NCBI RefSeq assembly: GCF_028888695.1
Contig: NZ_PNFF01000001.1
Span: 939,501 to 1,003,500 of the forward strand
Origin: Bacillus methanolicus
Lineage (GTDB): Bacteria; Bacillota; Bacilli; Bacillales; Cytobacillaceae
Length of the DNA: 64,000 nt
Reading direction: 5' to 3'
Shown here: positions 9,323 to 16,724 of the stretch, piece by piece
Numbering within the stretch: position 1 is the stretch's first letter
Layout of the letters: every line of letters starts with the position of its first letter
Notes under the pieces: model-generated
Seen by the model: the letters and a program-made list of their open reading frames with translations, nothing else
Told to the model about the DNA's origin: nothing
The model's database searches: none
Position numbers and translations under genes: made by a program

Positions 9323-10443
9323 TCATGCTTGTGCAGTCACTTCAGCAATGTACTCAATTCCTTTTCGCTGAAGATTCATAGCACCTATAAGGTCATCATT
9401 TGATGTGTATCCGCATGTTTTGCAACAGAATATATGCTTTTTCTTGTTACGGTTCGCCTTCACGGCATGTCCGCACTTCGGGCATGTCTGAGAAGTGAAG
9501 CATGGGTCAACTGCAATTACCTTGGACCCGACGATACAAGCTTTGTATTCTATCATTTGTCTCAGCTGAAAGAATGCCCAAGAAACGGTTTCATAGCGGT
9601 CTTTGACTCTTCACGTTCGGTTGTATGACGAACACCTGTCAAGTCTTCTACAACAAACAGGGTATTTGCTCCATATCGGCGGGCAAGTGCCTTACTAACG
9701 GAGTGGTTCACGTCCGTCATCCAACGGTTTTCTTTTTGTCCGATTCGCTTCAATTTCCGGCGAGCGGAAGCCGTACCCAATCGTTGCAATTGCTTGCGCA
9801 TGTGCTTGTACTTGGAACGCTTGTCCTTGATGGGTCTTCCGTTGAAGAACAAGGATTTTCCGTCAGAGTCATAACTGACCGCGACAAAATTAATACCCAT
9901 ATCGACGCCAACTACTTGACTGACAGTATGTTCGGATACTTCTGGAAATTCCTTCGTCATTGGGATATGCAAAAAGAACTTGCCGTACTTTTTGACAAGT
10001 TTCGCTGTACCAAAAGTCCAAGAACCATCAACATATTGTTCCATACCTTTCGTTTCAAATGGCATTTTCACCCTGCCATTAACCGTGTTGATCGAAAACA
10101 GTCCTTTAGTTAGAGAATAGTCGCGATTCCAAACAAGGTCATATTCAGGTTTCTTAAATCGTATTGTACCCCAATCATGGCCATTCGTTTTCGCTGATTT
10201 GTAACGAGCGATCACGGTTTTCATTACGGACTGCGCCATTTGAGATCGTAAAGAAAAGTCAAAACGTAACGTTTTATAGGTCATCTTATATAACTTAGCC
10301 TAAACAAGCTCTTTTGTTTCAAAAATAATTTGAGATACGAAATTACAACCGTTACGGTAAGCTTTCAAAGTTTCCTGCAACAATCCGATTTGCTCAAGGA
10401 TCGGGTTGATCTTAACTTTTGCTGTAATTGTCAAATGCATCAT
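9323..10443 (-). pseudogene. tnpB: TnpB (IS200/IS605-group RNA-guided nuclease), stop codon and frameshift
   Basis: Reading starts at ATG 10443 (or 10440) with MHLTITAKVKI after GGTGATC, runs about 50 codons to an in-frame TAG in KELV*AKLYK (probably CAG to TAG), continues as MTYKTLRFDF, then loses frame near 9605-9610 and resumes as VKDRYETVSWAFFQLRQ. RuvC residues are still recognisable: VVGVDMGINF (Asp), VVEDLTGVR (Glu), a CPKCG-CKTCG zinc ribbon and SNDDLIGAMNL (Asp). Full length would be about 373 residues, normal for the family. No TnpA transposase gene is near, so it is an IS1341-like, TnpB-only element. Confidence 0.9.
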
Positions 10444-10533
10444 GATCACCTCACTTTCATTAAAAAGATAATCATATCATAGTATCTAGTGGATTAAACT
10501 AACTTAAAGAAAGAAGGGAAAAGAAGCGAATGT

Positions 10534-10569
10534 CGGATGCTTGAGGCGGCAGAAACCGCCCCGCATCCG
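10534..10569. repeat. Strong hairpin at the left end of the TnpB element
   Basis: CGGATGC pairs with GCATCCG, and GGCGG with CCGCC inside. It lies upstream of tnpB, where IS200/IS605-group elements carry the hairpin of the left end. A second small stem (CCCAG/CTGGG) follows. The exact element end was not determined. Confidence 0.5.
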
Positions 10570-10647
10570 AAGCACATTCCTCCCAGCCCAATTGAGGACT
10601 GGGTCTCCTGCTGATTAGATGAAATAAAGTAGAAATGGGGGATTAAG

Positions 10648-10950
10648 ATGACAAGGACGGAAAAATTTCATCAACATCCGAAATCATTTTTTTGGAAAGG
10701 AATGGCTCTGTTTGTCATTTTCAGTGTTGCGATCGTCACCGCTCTTTACTTTTTTTCGCAAAGCCTAATTAAAGTTGAAGCTCCGAAAAAAGATTACGGA
10801 CGAAAAGTGATCATCCAGCTTCCGAACGGAAAAGAAGTGTTAACATATGAGAACTTAATTGTGAAAGAAGATGGGAAAATTTTTTATAAAGGTGAAAACA
10901 ACAAAATAGACTTAACAGGCGGAAACATTGTGTATGAAGATTGGAAATAG
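10648..10950 (+). CDS. Small single-pass membrane protein of unknown function
   Basis: 100 residues. ATG 10648 follows GGGGGA by 6 bases. After a basic N terminus (MTRTEKFHQHPKSFFWK) one membrane helix is evident (ALFVIFSVAIVTALYFFSQ, about residues 20-40), then a hydrophilic, probably external domain with alternating short strands (KVIIQLPNGKEVLTYENLIV). I do not recognise the family. It stands alone between two mobile elements. Confidence 0.65.
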   Translation: MTRTEKFHQHPKSFFWKGMALFVIFSVAIVTALYFFSQSLIKVEAPKKDYGRKVIIQLPNGKEVLTYENLIVKEDGKIFYKGENNKIDLTGGNIVYEDWK

Positions 10951-11155
10951 AATAATAGAATAATAGAAAGAGCCTTCAGAAATTATTTTAATACTTTTGC
11001 AAAGAGCATTGTCTTTTAATCGGACATGCTATTTTTTTCTTTTATTTAAGATGATTCATCACCACATTTTGTGATTTAACCAATAAAAATGAAAACACTC
11101 ACAGATTCCTGGCAATAATGTTAGCGCCTACTTAACATAACAGGAGGTTCTGTAA

Positions 11156-12349
11156 GTGTTTTTTGTATCACTAGATTTGCCAGAATTTGAAGTTGTTAAA
11201 CAAGTATTTCTTGAAGATTGCAATCTGTTACATGTTGAGAAAAATACGATGGAAGAACGTTGTACTTTTTGCGGCTTTTTTACCAGTAATGTCCACGACT
11301 GGCGGACAAGAAAAGTTCGTGATCTATCTATATTAGGCAAACCCCTTTTCTTATTTGTCAGAGTGAACAGATACCGTTGTCACAACTGTAATGAGGTATT
11401 TTCCCAAACATTTGAATCGATTAGCCCTAAAAAACATCAGACCAATCGATACAGAGAATATCTGTATCAAATGTGCAATGGATCCACTATTCAAGAAGTA
11501 AGTCGAAAGGAAAAAGTTCCTTATACGACAGTAGAAAGAATTTTTTATTCCATCGCTAAAGAAAAAGAAATGGAGCATTTAGAACATCTTGATAGTGCTT
11601 TAGAAAACAATGAACTAGTCCTTAGCCTTGATGAAGTCGCTGTTCGAAAGGGTCACCGATATGAAACCGTTCTAATGGATGCCCAATCCGGCAGTGTTCT
11701 TGGTATGGAACATCAACGTAGTTATGATTCTACTCTAACCTTACTCTCCAAGGAGATCCTGGCTAATAAGTGTGTTCAAACCGTTGTCATGGATATGTGG
11801 GATCCCTTTCATAAAGCTGTTAAATCCGTATTTCCAGAGGCCTGTATCGTCATTGATAAGTATCATGTAGTGCAAAAAGTTACCCAAGCACTTGATCAAG
11901 TAAGGAAGAATATTCCTGGCCTGAAAAAAGAACGGTTTAAGCTCTTGAAAGGTTCTGAAAAGCTAACGGCTAATGAAAAACAACAATTAGACGAAATGCT
12001 CGAAGAGCACCTAGAGTTGTCATATGCCTATTTTCTAAAAGAGCTATTTAGAGAAGTTTACCAAGCACCGGACTTTGATACAGCTGATTCACTCTTGGAA
12101 GAATGGATCCAACTTGCATGGAGCAGCCCATTTCCGTCATTCCATCAAGTAGCCAAGACCTTAGAAAATTGGAAAGCACAAATTTTGCAATACTTTCTTA
12201 CACCCTTTACAAATGGCCGGATTGAAGGCACAAACAATAAAATCAAGAATATCAAAAGACGTGCATTTGGTTTTAGGAATTTAGACAGATTTAGACTCCG
12301 TGTATTTTTAGAATGTACAGGTAAAACTTATAAAAATCAGGCTGCCTGA
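11156..12349 (+). CDS. ISL3-family transposase
   Basis: 397 residues. GTG 11156 follows AGGAGG by 8 bases. An N-terminal zinc finger (CTFCGFF then YRCHNCNEVF) and helix-turn-helix precede the DDE domain: LDEVAVRKGHRYETVL (first Asp), VVMDMWDPFHKAVKSVFP (second Asp), and the C-terminal NGRIEGTNNKIKNIKRRAFGFRN with the Glu. The gene looks intact. The left end may be near AGAGCCTTCAG at 10969 and the right end near 12470, but I could not fix terminal repeats or a target duplication. Confidence 0.92.
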   Translation: MFFVSLDLPEFEVVKQVFLEDCNLLHVEKNTMEERCTFCGFFTSNVHDWRTRKVRDLSILGKPLFLFVRVNRYRCHNCNEVFSQTFESISPKKHQTNRYREYLYQMCNGSTIQEVSRKEKVPYTTVERIFYSIAKEKEMEHLEHLDSALENNELVLSLDEVAVRKGHRYETVLMDAQSGSVLGMEHQRSYDSTLTLLSKEILANKCVQTVVMDMWDPFHKAVKSVFPEACIVIDKYHVVQKVTQALDQVRKNIPGLKKERFKLLKGSEKLTANEKQQLDEMLEEHLELSYAYFLKELFREVYQAPDFDTADSLLEEWIQLAWSSPFPSFHQVAKTLENWKAQILQYFLTPFTNGRIEGTNNKIKNIKRRAFGFRNLDRFRLRVFLECTGKTYKNQAA

Positions 12350-12356
12350 CCTTGTC

Positions 12357-12458
12357 CTTCATCAGCTTTCCACAGTGTAGTTGGTAGAAAGGAAGCCGTC
12401 AAGGAAAGCACTTGACAGCTTCCTTTCTACCAACTAAGTGGTCACTAAGCTGATGAAG
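12357..12458. repeat. 102-bp inverted repeat after the ISL3 transposase
   Basis: CTTCATCAGCTT pairs with AAGCTGATGAAG at the outside; AGTTGGTAGAAAGGAAGC pairs with GCTTCCTTTCTACCAACT inside; the tip is GTCAAGG-AAAGCA-CTTGAC. It starts eight bases after the transposase stop. A terminator role is possible but there is no T run. Confidence 0.7.
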
Positions 12459-12544
12459 GGGCTACTCTAGATTGAGTACCAATCTAGCTAACTTATTTCA
12501 GGAATTGTGTGGACATCACAGAATATGGTGAAGAGACTTTAAGA

Positions 12545-12768
12545 TTAACCCTTCATCTCCCATCTTCCTAGCAAATAAGGTGATATCATTATGCCAACAC
12601 CATGCTATTCGGTAATTGTTTCACCTAGTTCAATCGATTTCTGAATATTTTTCAAATACCTGCTCCACACATTGAATCTCCTCTTTATCCATAGCATCTG
12701 TTAAGCATATTGGATGTAAATTCCGTCTCCTGCATGACCAAACGTACATATTTTCATATTTGGATAGA
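12545..12768 (-). pseudogene. Relic of glycolate oxidase subunit GlcD (C-terminal part)
   Basis: Read on the minus strand in shifting frames: YPNMKICTFGHAGDG, then PICLTDAMDKEEIQCVEQVF, then KSIELGETIT and, after a stop, HGVGIMISPYL. These are the FAD-linked oxidase C-terminal motifs of GlcD (GHAGDGN, LTD, ELGGTITGEHGVG, K-PYL). At least two frameshifts and one stop interrupt about 75 codons. Nothing else of the glycolate oxidase operon remains, so this is a remnant left next to the ISL3 element. Confidence 0.75.
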
Positions 12769-12810
12769 AATAAGTTTATGAAGTTTTTGAATGGTGTAAT
12801 TTTTCGCACT

Positions 12811-12870
12811 ATTTGGTGTACTTTTCTTACACCGTTTGGTATACTTTCGTAAAAAGGAGGAGGGAAAAAT
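12811..12870 (+). promoter_or_regulatory. Repeated TTTGGTRTAC operator-like region before a broken small ORF
   Basis: TTTGGTGTACTTT and TTTGGTATACTTT repeat 23 bases apart; between them GGTGTA and TACACC form an inverted repeat. A very good ribosome binding site (AAGGAGGAGGG) and ATG 12871 follow, but the frame stops after seven codons (MPKQKVI). This looks like a promoter/operator left before a decayed gene, possibly a regulator. From here to 13329 I see no convincing gene. Confidence 0.3.
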
Positions 12871-13329
12871 ATGCCAAAGCAAAAAGTGATATAAGCCGTA
12901 AGAAGAACTTAGAGGACAGGGGAAGAAATAGGAAGAGACCATATAAAACCCCTATAAATGGCTTTATGATTATATACATAACTGCAATCATTCAGCTTAA
13001 AGACTCTCTATGGAATAAAATAATGCAAGTAGTAAAATCCATACTTGCATACATGAATACATTCACGAATATCTTAATTATAATCACACAAGGACTTTCG
13101 GACAACAGCAAGGGTTCTAAGTAAAACGTTATATAGAAACCTTAAAAACACTTGAAAATGCTCAAATCGTTACAAGATGGAGCAATAATGACATCCTGTT
13201 AAGAATTCAAAAGAACAATATTTGGTTTCTAGCTTTAGAGATTTTGATGATTATTCAGTACTAATGAATCAGACTAATATTTACATGTTCAGATTGTCAA
13301 AATTAAAAGGTAAAAGGGAGGTTATACAT

Positions 13330-13686
13330 TTGAAACAAATAGGCCGAGCTATCATAGCTATAATTTGTTTGTCTGTTCTTACATTGTATTTGACGGGTTG
13401 TAGTTCTCGAGATGTAGATAATTCACCTAAAATAAATGAGTTTATTGTAATTACATCCCTTAAAGAAATCAAAAAAAATCAATATGAAGTAGAGTATGAG
13501 TTAAAGAAGGATCTAGAAAAAGGAAGTGGTCAAACAACTCAAAATCTATACTTTAATGATGGTAAAACAAATGTTCCTTTAGTAAGTGAAAAAAAAGGAA
13601 AACAAAAAATAACAATTAAAGGAAAAGGTATTAAGTTAATTTATAATGCTTCCAATAGATATATCGAAGAAATAAAGTTAAACTAA
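13330..13686 (+). CDS. Small lipoprotein of unknown function
   Basis: 118 residues from TTG 13330, eight bases after GGGAGG; the longer in-frame ORF from 13222 has no such site. The N terminus is a lipoprotein signal (MKQIGRAIIAII... with lipobox LTGC), so the mature protein would be anchored outside the membrane by Cys. The rest (VITSLKEIKKNQYEVEYELKK) is small, charged and beta-rich. Family not recognised. It begins a run of three small envelope genes reading the same way (13330-14400), probably one transcript. Confidence 0.7.
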   Translation: MKQIGRAIIAIICLSVLTLYLTGCSSRDVDNSPKINEFIVITSLKEIKKNQYEVEYELKKDLEKGSGQTTQNLYFNDGKTNVPLVSEKKGKQKITIKGKGIKLIYNASNRYIEEIKLN

Positions 13687-13707
13687 AAAAAGGTGATGGA
13701 AAATCCA

Positions 13708-13857
13708 ATGATTAAATATATTCATTTGTTAGGACAACTAATAATGGCTTTTTCAATTTTATTTATTGTTTTAAAAATGGGGTCAATTTATATAGCAATA
13801 GCGTTATTTTGCTTAGGTACAATTTTATATATATTTGGAAAAAATAGAAAAAAATAA
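13708..13857 (+). CDS. 49-residue membrane protein
   Basis: Too short for usual ORF cut-offs. ATG 13708 lies ten bases after AGGTGAT; ATG 13696 in the same frame is possible. MIKYIHLLGQLIMAFSILFIVL then IYIAIALFCLGTILYIF gives two membrane helices with a basic tail (GKNRKK). It lies 21 bases after the lipoprotein and 45 before the next start, as in an operon. Function unknown. Confidence 0.6.
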   Translation: MIKYIHLLGQLIMAFSILFIVLKMGSIYIAIALFCLGTILYIFGKNRKK

Positions 13858-13902
13858 TTGCCTCTGAATATACGTAATTTTCAAAAAAGGAGGAATATTT
13901 TA

Positions 13903-14400
13903 TTGAAAAAATCATCGGTATTTATTATGTCTTTTTCTTTAATTTTATCAGCTTTATTTTTAAGTGATGAATCGAAGGTTTCAGCTAAAACATCAAAAGG
14001 GGGATATGTTAAATCTACTTATTACGCTTCTGGAGGTAGAGTTAATATTGAATATCATGATCTTTATTTAAGAGTTGCTGATGCAAGAAAATATGCTGCA
14101 AAATCTGAAGTTTCTATAGCAGAAGGTGCTGCATGGTTTGGAGCTACTTTTATTCGAGCTGCTAGTCCTTATATTGCTACAATCGGTTTTTATAAAGCTA
14201 CAGAGGCTGCTGTATTTGCAAGTAATATTAGAAAGTATACCGATAAAAATAAACATGTACATGTTACTCTATATAATGATAAGTTTTATGGAATCAGTGG
14301 AAGAATTGTAACTCAATGGAATGGGCAAAAAGAAAGTATAAAACCTTTTAAAGTACCAGTACCTAAATATCAAAAAGTAGTGAAAAAAATTTATAAATAA
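13903..14400 (+). CDS. Secreted protein of unknown function
   Basis: 165 residues from TTG 13903, seven bases after AAGGAGG. The N terminus is a Sec signal peptide (MKKSSVFIMSFSLILSALFL ... VSA, cleavage probably after AKVSA-like residues near 30). The mature part is basic with an alanine-rich amphipathic stretch (SIAEGAAWFGATFIRAA and YIATIGFYKATEAAVFASN, about residues 80-120) flanked by Tyr-rich strands. No domain recognised. As the last gene of a lipoprotein, membrane peptide and secreted protein run, a secreted effector with linked protection proteins is conceivable, but nothing proves it. Confidence 0.65.
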   Translation: MKKSSVFIMSFSLILSALFLSDESKVSAKTSKGGYVKSTYYASGGRVNIEYHDLYLRVADARKYAAKSEVSIAEGAAWFGATFIRAASPYIATIGFYKATEAAVFASNIRKYTDKNKHVHVTLYNDKFYGISGRIVTQWNGQKESIKPFKVPVPKYQKVVKKIYK

Positions 14401-14973
14401 AGATTTCAGCCCCGTTGCCCGCCTAATCTTCAATAGGAGGTCATTTTTTTTCAACAATACATCATCTCTCCATTTTCCTATCATTTTTTCTTTGAAGAAA
14501 TTCCTCAACCCTTCTAAAATCGAATTTTCCATGAATGTATTGATTATTTCATATTTTAGCAATGGTACGATCACCTAAAAGTTGTGAAGATTCTTTCAGG
14601 ACGTGATCTTCTTGAAAGGGAGACTTTGTCGCTCTCCAAGACCATTATTTATTAAAAGCAGAGTTTTAATGAAAAATAGTTATTTTTACTCACTCAAAAA
14701 AGGAAAATAGGTATTTTATCGCTTATCTTAACTTGTCTGTAATATAAATTTAATAGTTCATAATTCCTTAAACCTAAATTTTAATATTTTGCAATAAAGT
14801 AATTGGACAATTATTCATTTTTAGGATTAATCTTACATGTAAAATAAAAACAAATAATCCATTTATTTAAAAATAGACTTATTTTTTCCTAACGCTCCAA
14901 GTTTTGTGTCTTCCATGATAGTGGTTTTCTTACTAACATAAGGAAGGGAAAGAAAGATAAGGAGTGTTTTACT
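14401..14973. other. Gene-free AT-rich stretch
   Basis: About 570 bases without a supportable gene. It holds a short GC-rich stretch (CCCGTTGCCCGCC near 14410) and otherwise AT-rich DNA; ORFs here have neither ribosome binding sites nor family features. The last part presumably carries the promoter of the wall hydrolase. Confidence 0.5.
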
Positions 14974-15756
14974 TTGAGAAAACAACTGTTGACGGTTGCA
15001 ACAGCTGCCGGTTTCCTGTTTGCATCTTTTAACGGAACTGCTAGCGCACATGAAAAAATACATTCTGTCCAAAACGGTGAATCGCTTTGGAAAATTTCAA
15101 AAAAATATAACGTCACAGTGAATGATCTTCAAAAATGGAACCATCTTTCCGGTTCATCAATCTATCCAGGTCAAAAGCTGACTTTATTGGCTCCGCATAG
15201 CCATTCAATCGGAACTGCATCAAAAAGCAGCACGGTTTCCTATACGGTAAAATCCGGGGAAAGCTTATGGACAATTGCCAGAAAATTCGGGATGACTGTT
15301 AGTGTGCTAAAAAGATTAAACAGTTTAAGCCGTGATACCATCTATCCAGGTCAAAAACTGGTGGTAAAAGGAAGTGCAGTTGATTCAGTTTCAGATTCAA
15401 AAGTTAACTCTCTGATTACAGAAGCAAAAAAATATATCGGTGTTCCATATGCATGGGGAGGCAGCACACCTTCCGGCTTTGACTGCAGCGGTTACTTATA
15501 TTATGTATATAAAAAAATTGGCATTTCAATTCCGAGAACAGTTGCGTCTATTTGGGATGCAACCAAAAAAGTATCATCTCCAAGAGTTGGAGATATCGTA
15601 TTCTTCCAAACTAGTAATAATGGACCTTCTCATGCCGGAATCTACCTCGGAAACAATAAGTTTATTCATTGTGGTTCTTCAACAGGAGTAACCATAAGCG
15701 ATATGAATTCATCATATTGGAAACCGCGTTATATTGGCGCGAAAACAGCATTTTAA
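14974..15756 (+). CDS. Secreted LysM-NlpC/P60 peptidoglycan endopeptidase
   Basis: 260 residues from TTG 14974, after AAGGAGTG. Signal peptide (about 1-25, ...TASA|HEK), then two LysM repeats (HSVQNGESLWKISKKYNVTV near 28-70 and YTVKSGESLWTIARKFGMTV near 87-130), then an NlpC/P60 domain (about 140-260). Catalytic Cys is in GFDCSGYLYYVYKK, His in SHAGIYLGNNKFIHCG. Such enzymes (LytE, LytF and CwlS in B. subtilis) cut the D-gamma-glutamyl-diaminopimelate bond during cell separation or growth. Two LysM repeats are fewer than in LytF or CwlS. A terminator follows. Confidence 0.9.
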   Translation: MRKQLLTVATAAGFLFASFNGTASAHEKIHSVQNGESLWKISKKYNVTVNDLQKWNHLSGSSIYPGQKLTLLAPHSHSIGTASKSSTVSYTVKSGESLWTIARKFGMTVSVLKRLNSLSRDTIYPGQKLVVKGSAVDSVSDSKVNSLITEAKKYIGVPYAWGGSTPSGFDCSGYLYYVYKKIGISIPRTVASIWDATKKVSSPRVGDIVFFQTSNNGPSHAGIYLGNNKFIHCGSSTGVTISDMNSSYWKPRYIGAKTAF

Positions 15757-15760
15757 GAGA

Positions 15761-15794
15761 AAGAAGGCTTTGATTAACGAAGCCTTCTTTTTTA
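15761..15794. terminator. Bidirectional terminator between convergent genes
   Basis: AGAAGGCTT pairs with AAGCCTTCT, followed by Ts on the plus strand; the gene at 15798 ends immediately on the other side. Confidence 0.85.
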
Positions 15795-15797
15795 TAG

Positions 15798-15983
15798 CTA
15801 TTTTCGACAAATAAGTTCTTTAACTCCCGTGTACAGAAGGGCAAAAGAGAATACGATCATTGCAACAACGCCTACGATATCAAAAAATGGTGTTAGTCCT
15901 GAGAGAAAAGATGTTGCAGGAAGATTTAATAATGTGTAACCGGCTAAAATGCTGGCCAAATATATCCAAACAATTCCATTCAT
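15798..15983 (-). CDS. Small two-helix membrane protein
   Basis: 61 residues from ATG 15983, preceded by AAAGGAGGGATC; a longer frame from 16019 lacks a site. MNGIVWIYLASILAGYTLL and FFDIVGVVAMIVFSFALLYTG form two membrane helices. Not recognised. A palindrome resembling a catabolite-response element lies upstream at 16055. Confidence 0.65.
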   Translation of the reverse strand: MNGIVWIYLASILAGYTLLNLPATSFLSGLTPFFDIVGVVAMIVFSFALLYTGVKELICRK

Positions 15984-16054
15984 TTTGTGATCCCTCCTTT
16001 TACAACAGTTTATGTTCATAAAAGAGTAGTGGTTTGGTTAAAAGCCTAAATTAA

Positions 16055-16068
16055 TGTAAGGGCTTACA
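16055..16068. promoter_or_regulatory. Possible catabolite-response element (cre)
   Basis: TGTAAGGGCTTACA differs at one central base from the ideal TGTAAGCGCTTACA bound by CcpA. It lies between the divergent genes at 15983 and 16233. Confidence 0.45.
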
Positions 16069-16120
16069 ATTATTTTTTGTTGTTTGATAAGGAAAAATAT
16101 GTTAGATTGAATTCAATTAA

Positions 16121-16165
16121 CTAAAAGCTTTGCTTTTAGAGCAGTCAAAAGCTTGCTTTTAATTT
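16121..16165. repeat. Paired AAAAGC hairpins upstream of the 77-residue protein gene
   Basis: CTAAAAGC-TTT-GCTTTTAG forms a perfect stem and AAAAGC-TT-GCTTTT follows 11 bases on. They could form alternative structures in a leader transcript; no function is established. Confidence 0.35.
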
Positions 16166-16232
16166 TGAAATAGTGTAATTGCCGAGATCCGGCATCAAAA
16201 GATCTTACTACTAATTTACGAGGAGGAATGAC

Positions 16233-16466
16233 ATGGGTACGTGCAATATTGACCATAGCCATGAAGATGTTAGAAAAAAATATGAAGTGCAATCTGAATT
16301 TCTTCCGAGCGGAATTAATGATTTATTAGGAGCATTTTTCGAAAAAGAACAAACCCAAGATATTCTTAACGAAGTGTTCCATTTGCTGAAAAAATACGAC
16401 TTAGCAGATGAAAAGGAAAAAGCGGAGCGTAACCGCAGGCTGGAACTCATCTTAAAAAACGTCTGA
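16233..16466 (+). CDS. 77-residue soluble protein of unknown function
   Basis: ATG 16233 follows AGGAGG by 6 bases, a strong site. The protein is hydrophilic and mostly helical (FFEKEQTQDILNEVFHLLKKYDLADEKEKAERNRRLELILKN), with a short N terminus rich in His and Cys (MGTCNIDHSHEDV). I do not recognise a named family. A terminator follows at 16499. Confidence 0.7.
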   Translation: MGTCNIDHSHEDVRKKYEVQSEFLPSGINDLLGAFFEKEQTQDILNEVFHLLKKYDLADEKEKAERNRRLELILKNV

Positions 16467-16498
16467 TTACTACTTACCTTAAGGAAGAATCGCACATA

Positions 16499-16523
16499 CT
16501 CATCAAGAATGAGTGTTTTTTTA
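16499..16523 (+). terminator. Rho-independent terminator
   Basis: ACTCAT pairs with ATGAGT, followed by GTTTTTTT. Confidence 0.7.
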
Positions 16524-16544
16524 AATAACGCAATTTAGCATATT

Positions 16545-16615
16545 TTAACGCTTTAAAGCATCGCGGGCCTGACCCTCAGTACTGTAAAGTGTTAAAGCAA
16601 CATGATAACTGTTCC
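16545..16615. repeat. Intergenic repeat copy
   Basis: AACGCTTTAAAGCATCGCGG followed by GCCTGACCC and a degenerate second unit (GTAAAGTGTTAAAG). Same family as 9060 and 54575. Confidence 0.6.
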
Positions 16616-16724
16616 CCACTACGGTCACTCTCTATAGAATAGTAATTTTAAAAGTTCTGAAATTATGATTTTTGTTGTAAAATTACTCTAAATAAAACGA
16701 AAATTTCCTGATTGTGATAGGGGG

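Noticed and set aside
9625-10113. 162-residue plus-strand ORF opposite tnpB
   Set aside because: It is an antisense shadow; the protein is low in family-like features while the minus strand shows clear TnpB motifs.
12813-13124. 103-residue ORF of the plus strand
   Set aside because: No ribosome binding site for its ATG, no family features, and it overlaps an operator-like region and a better but truncated start at 12871.
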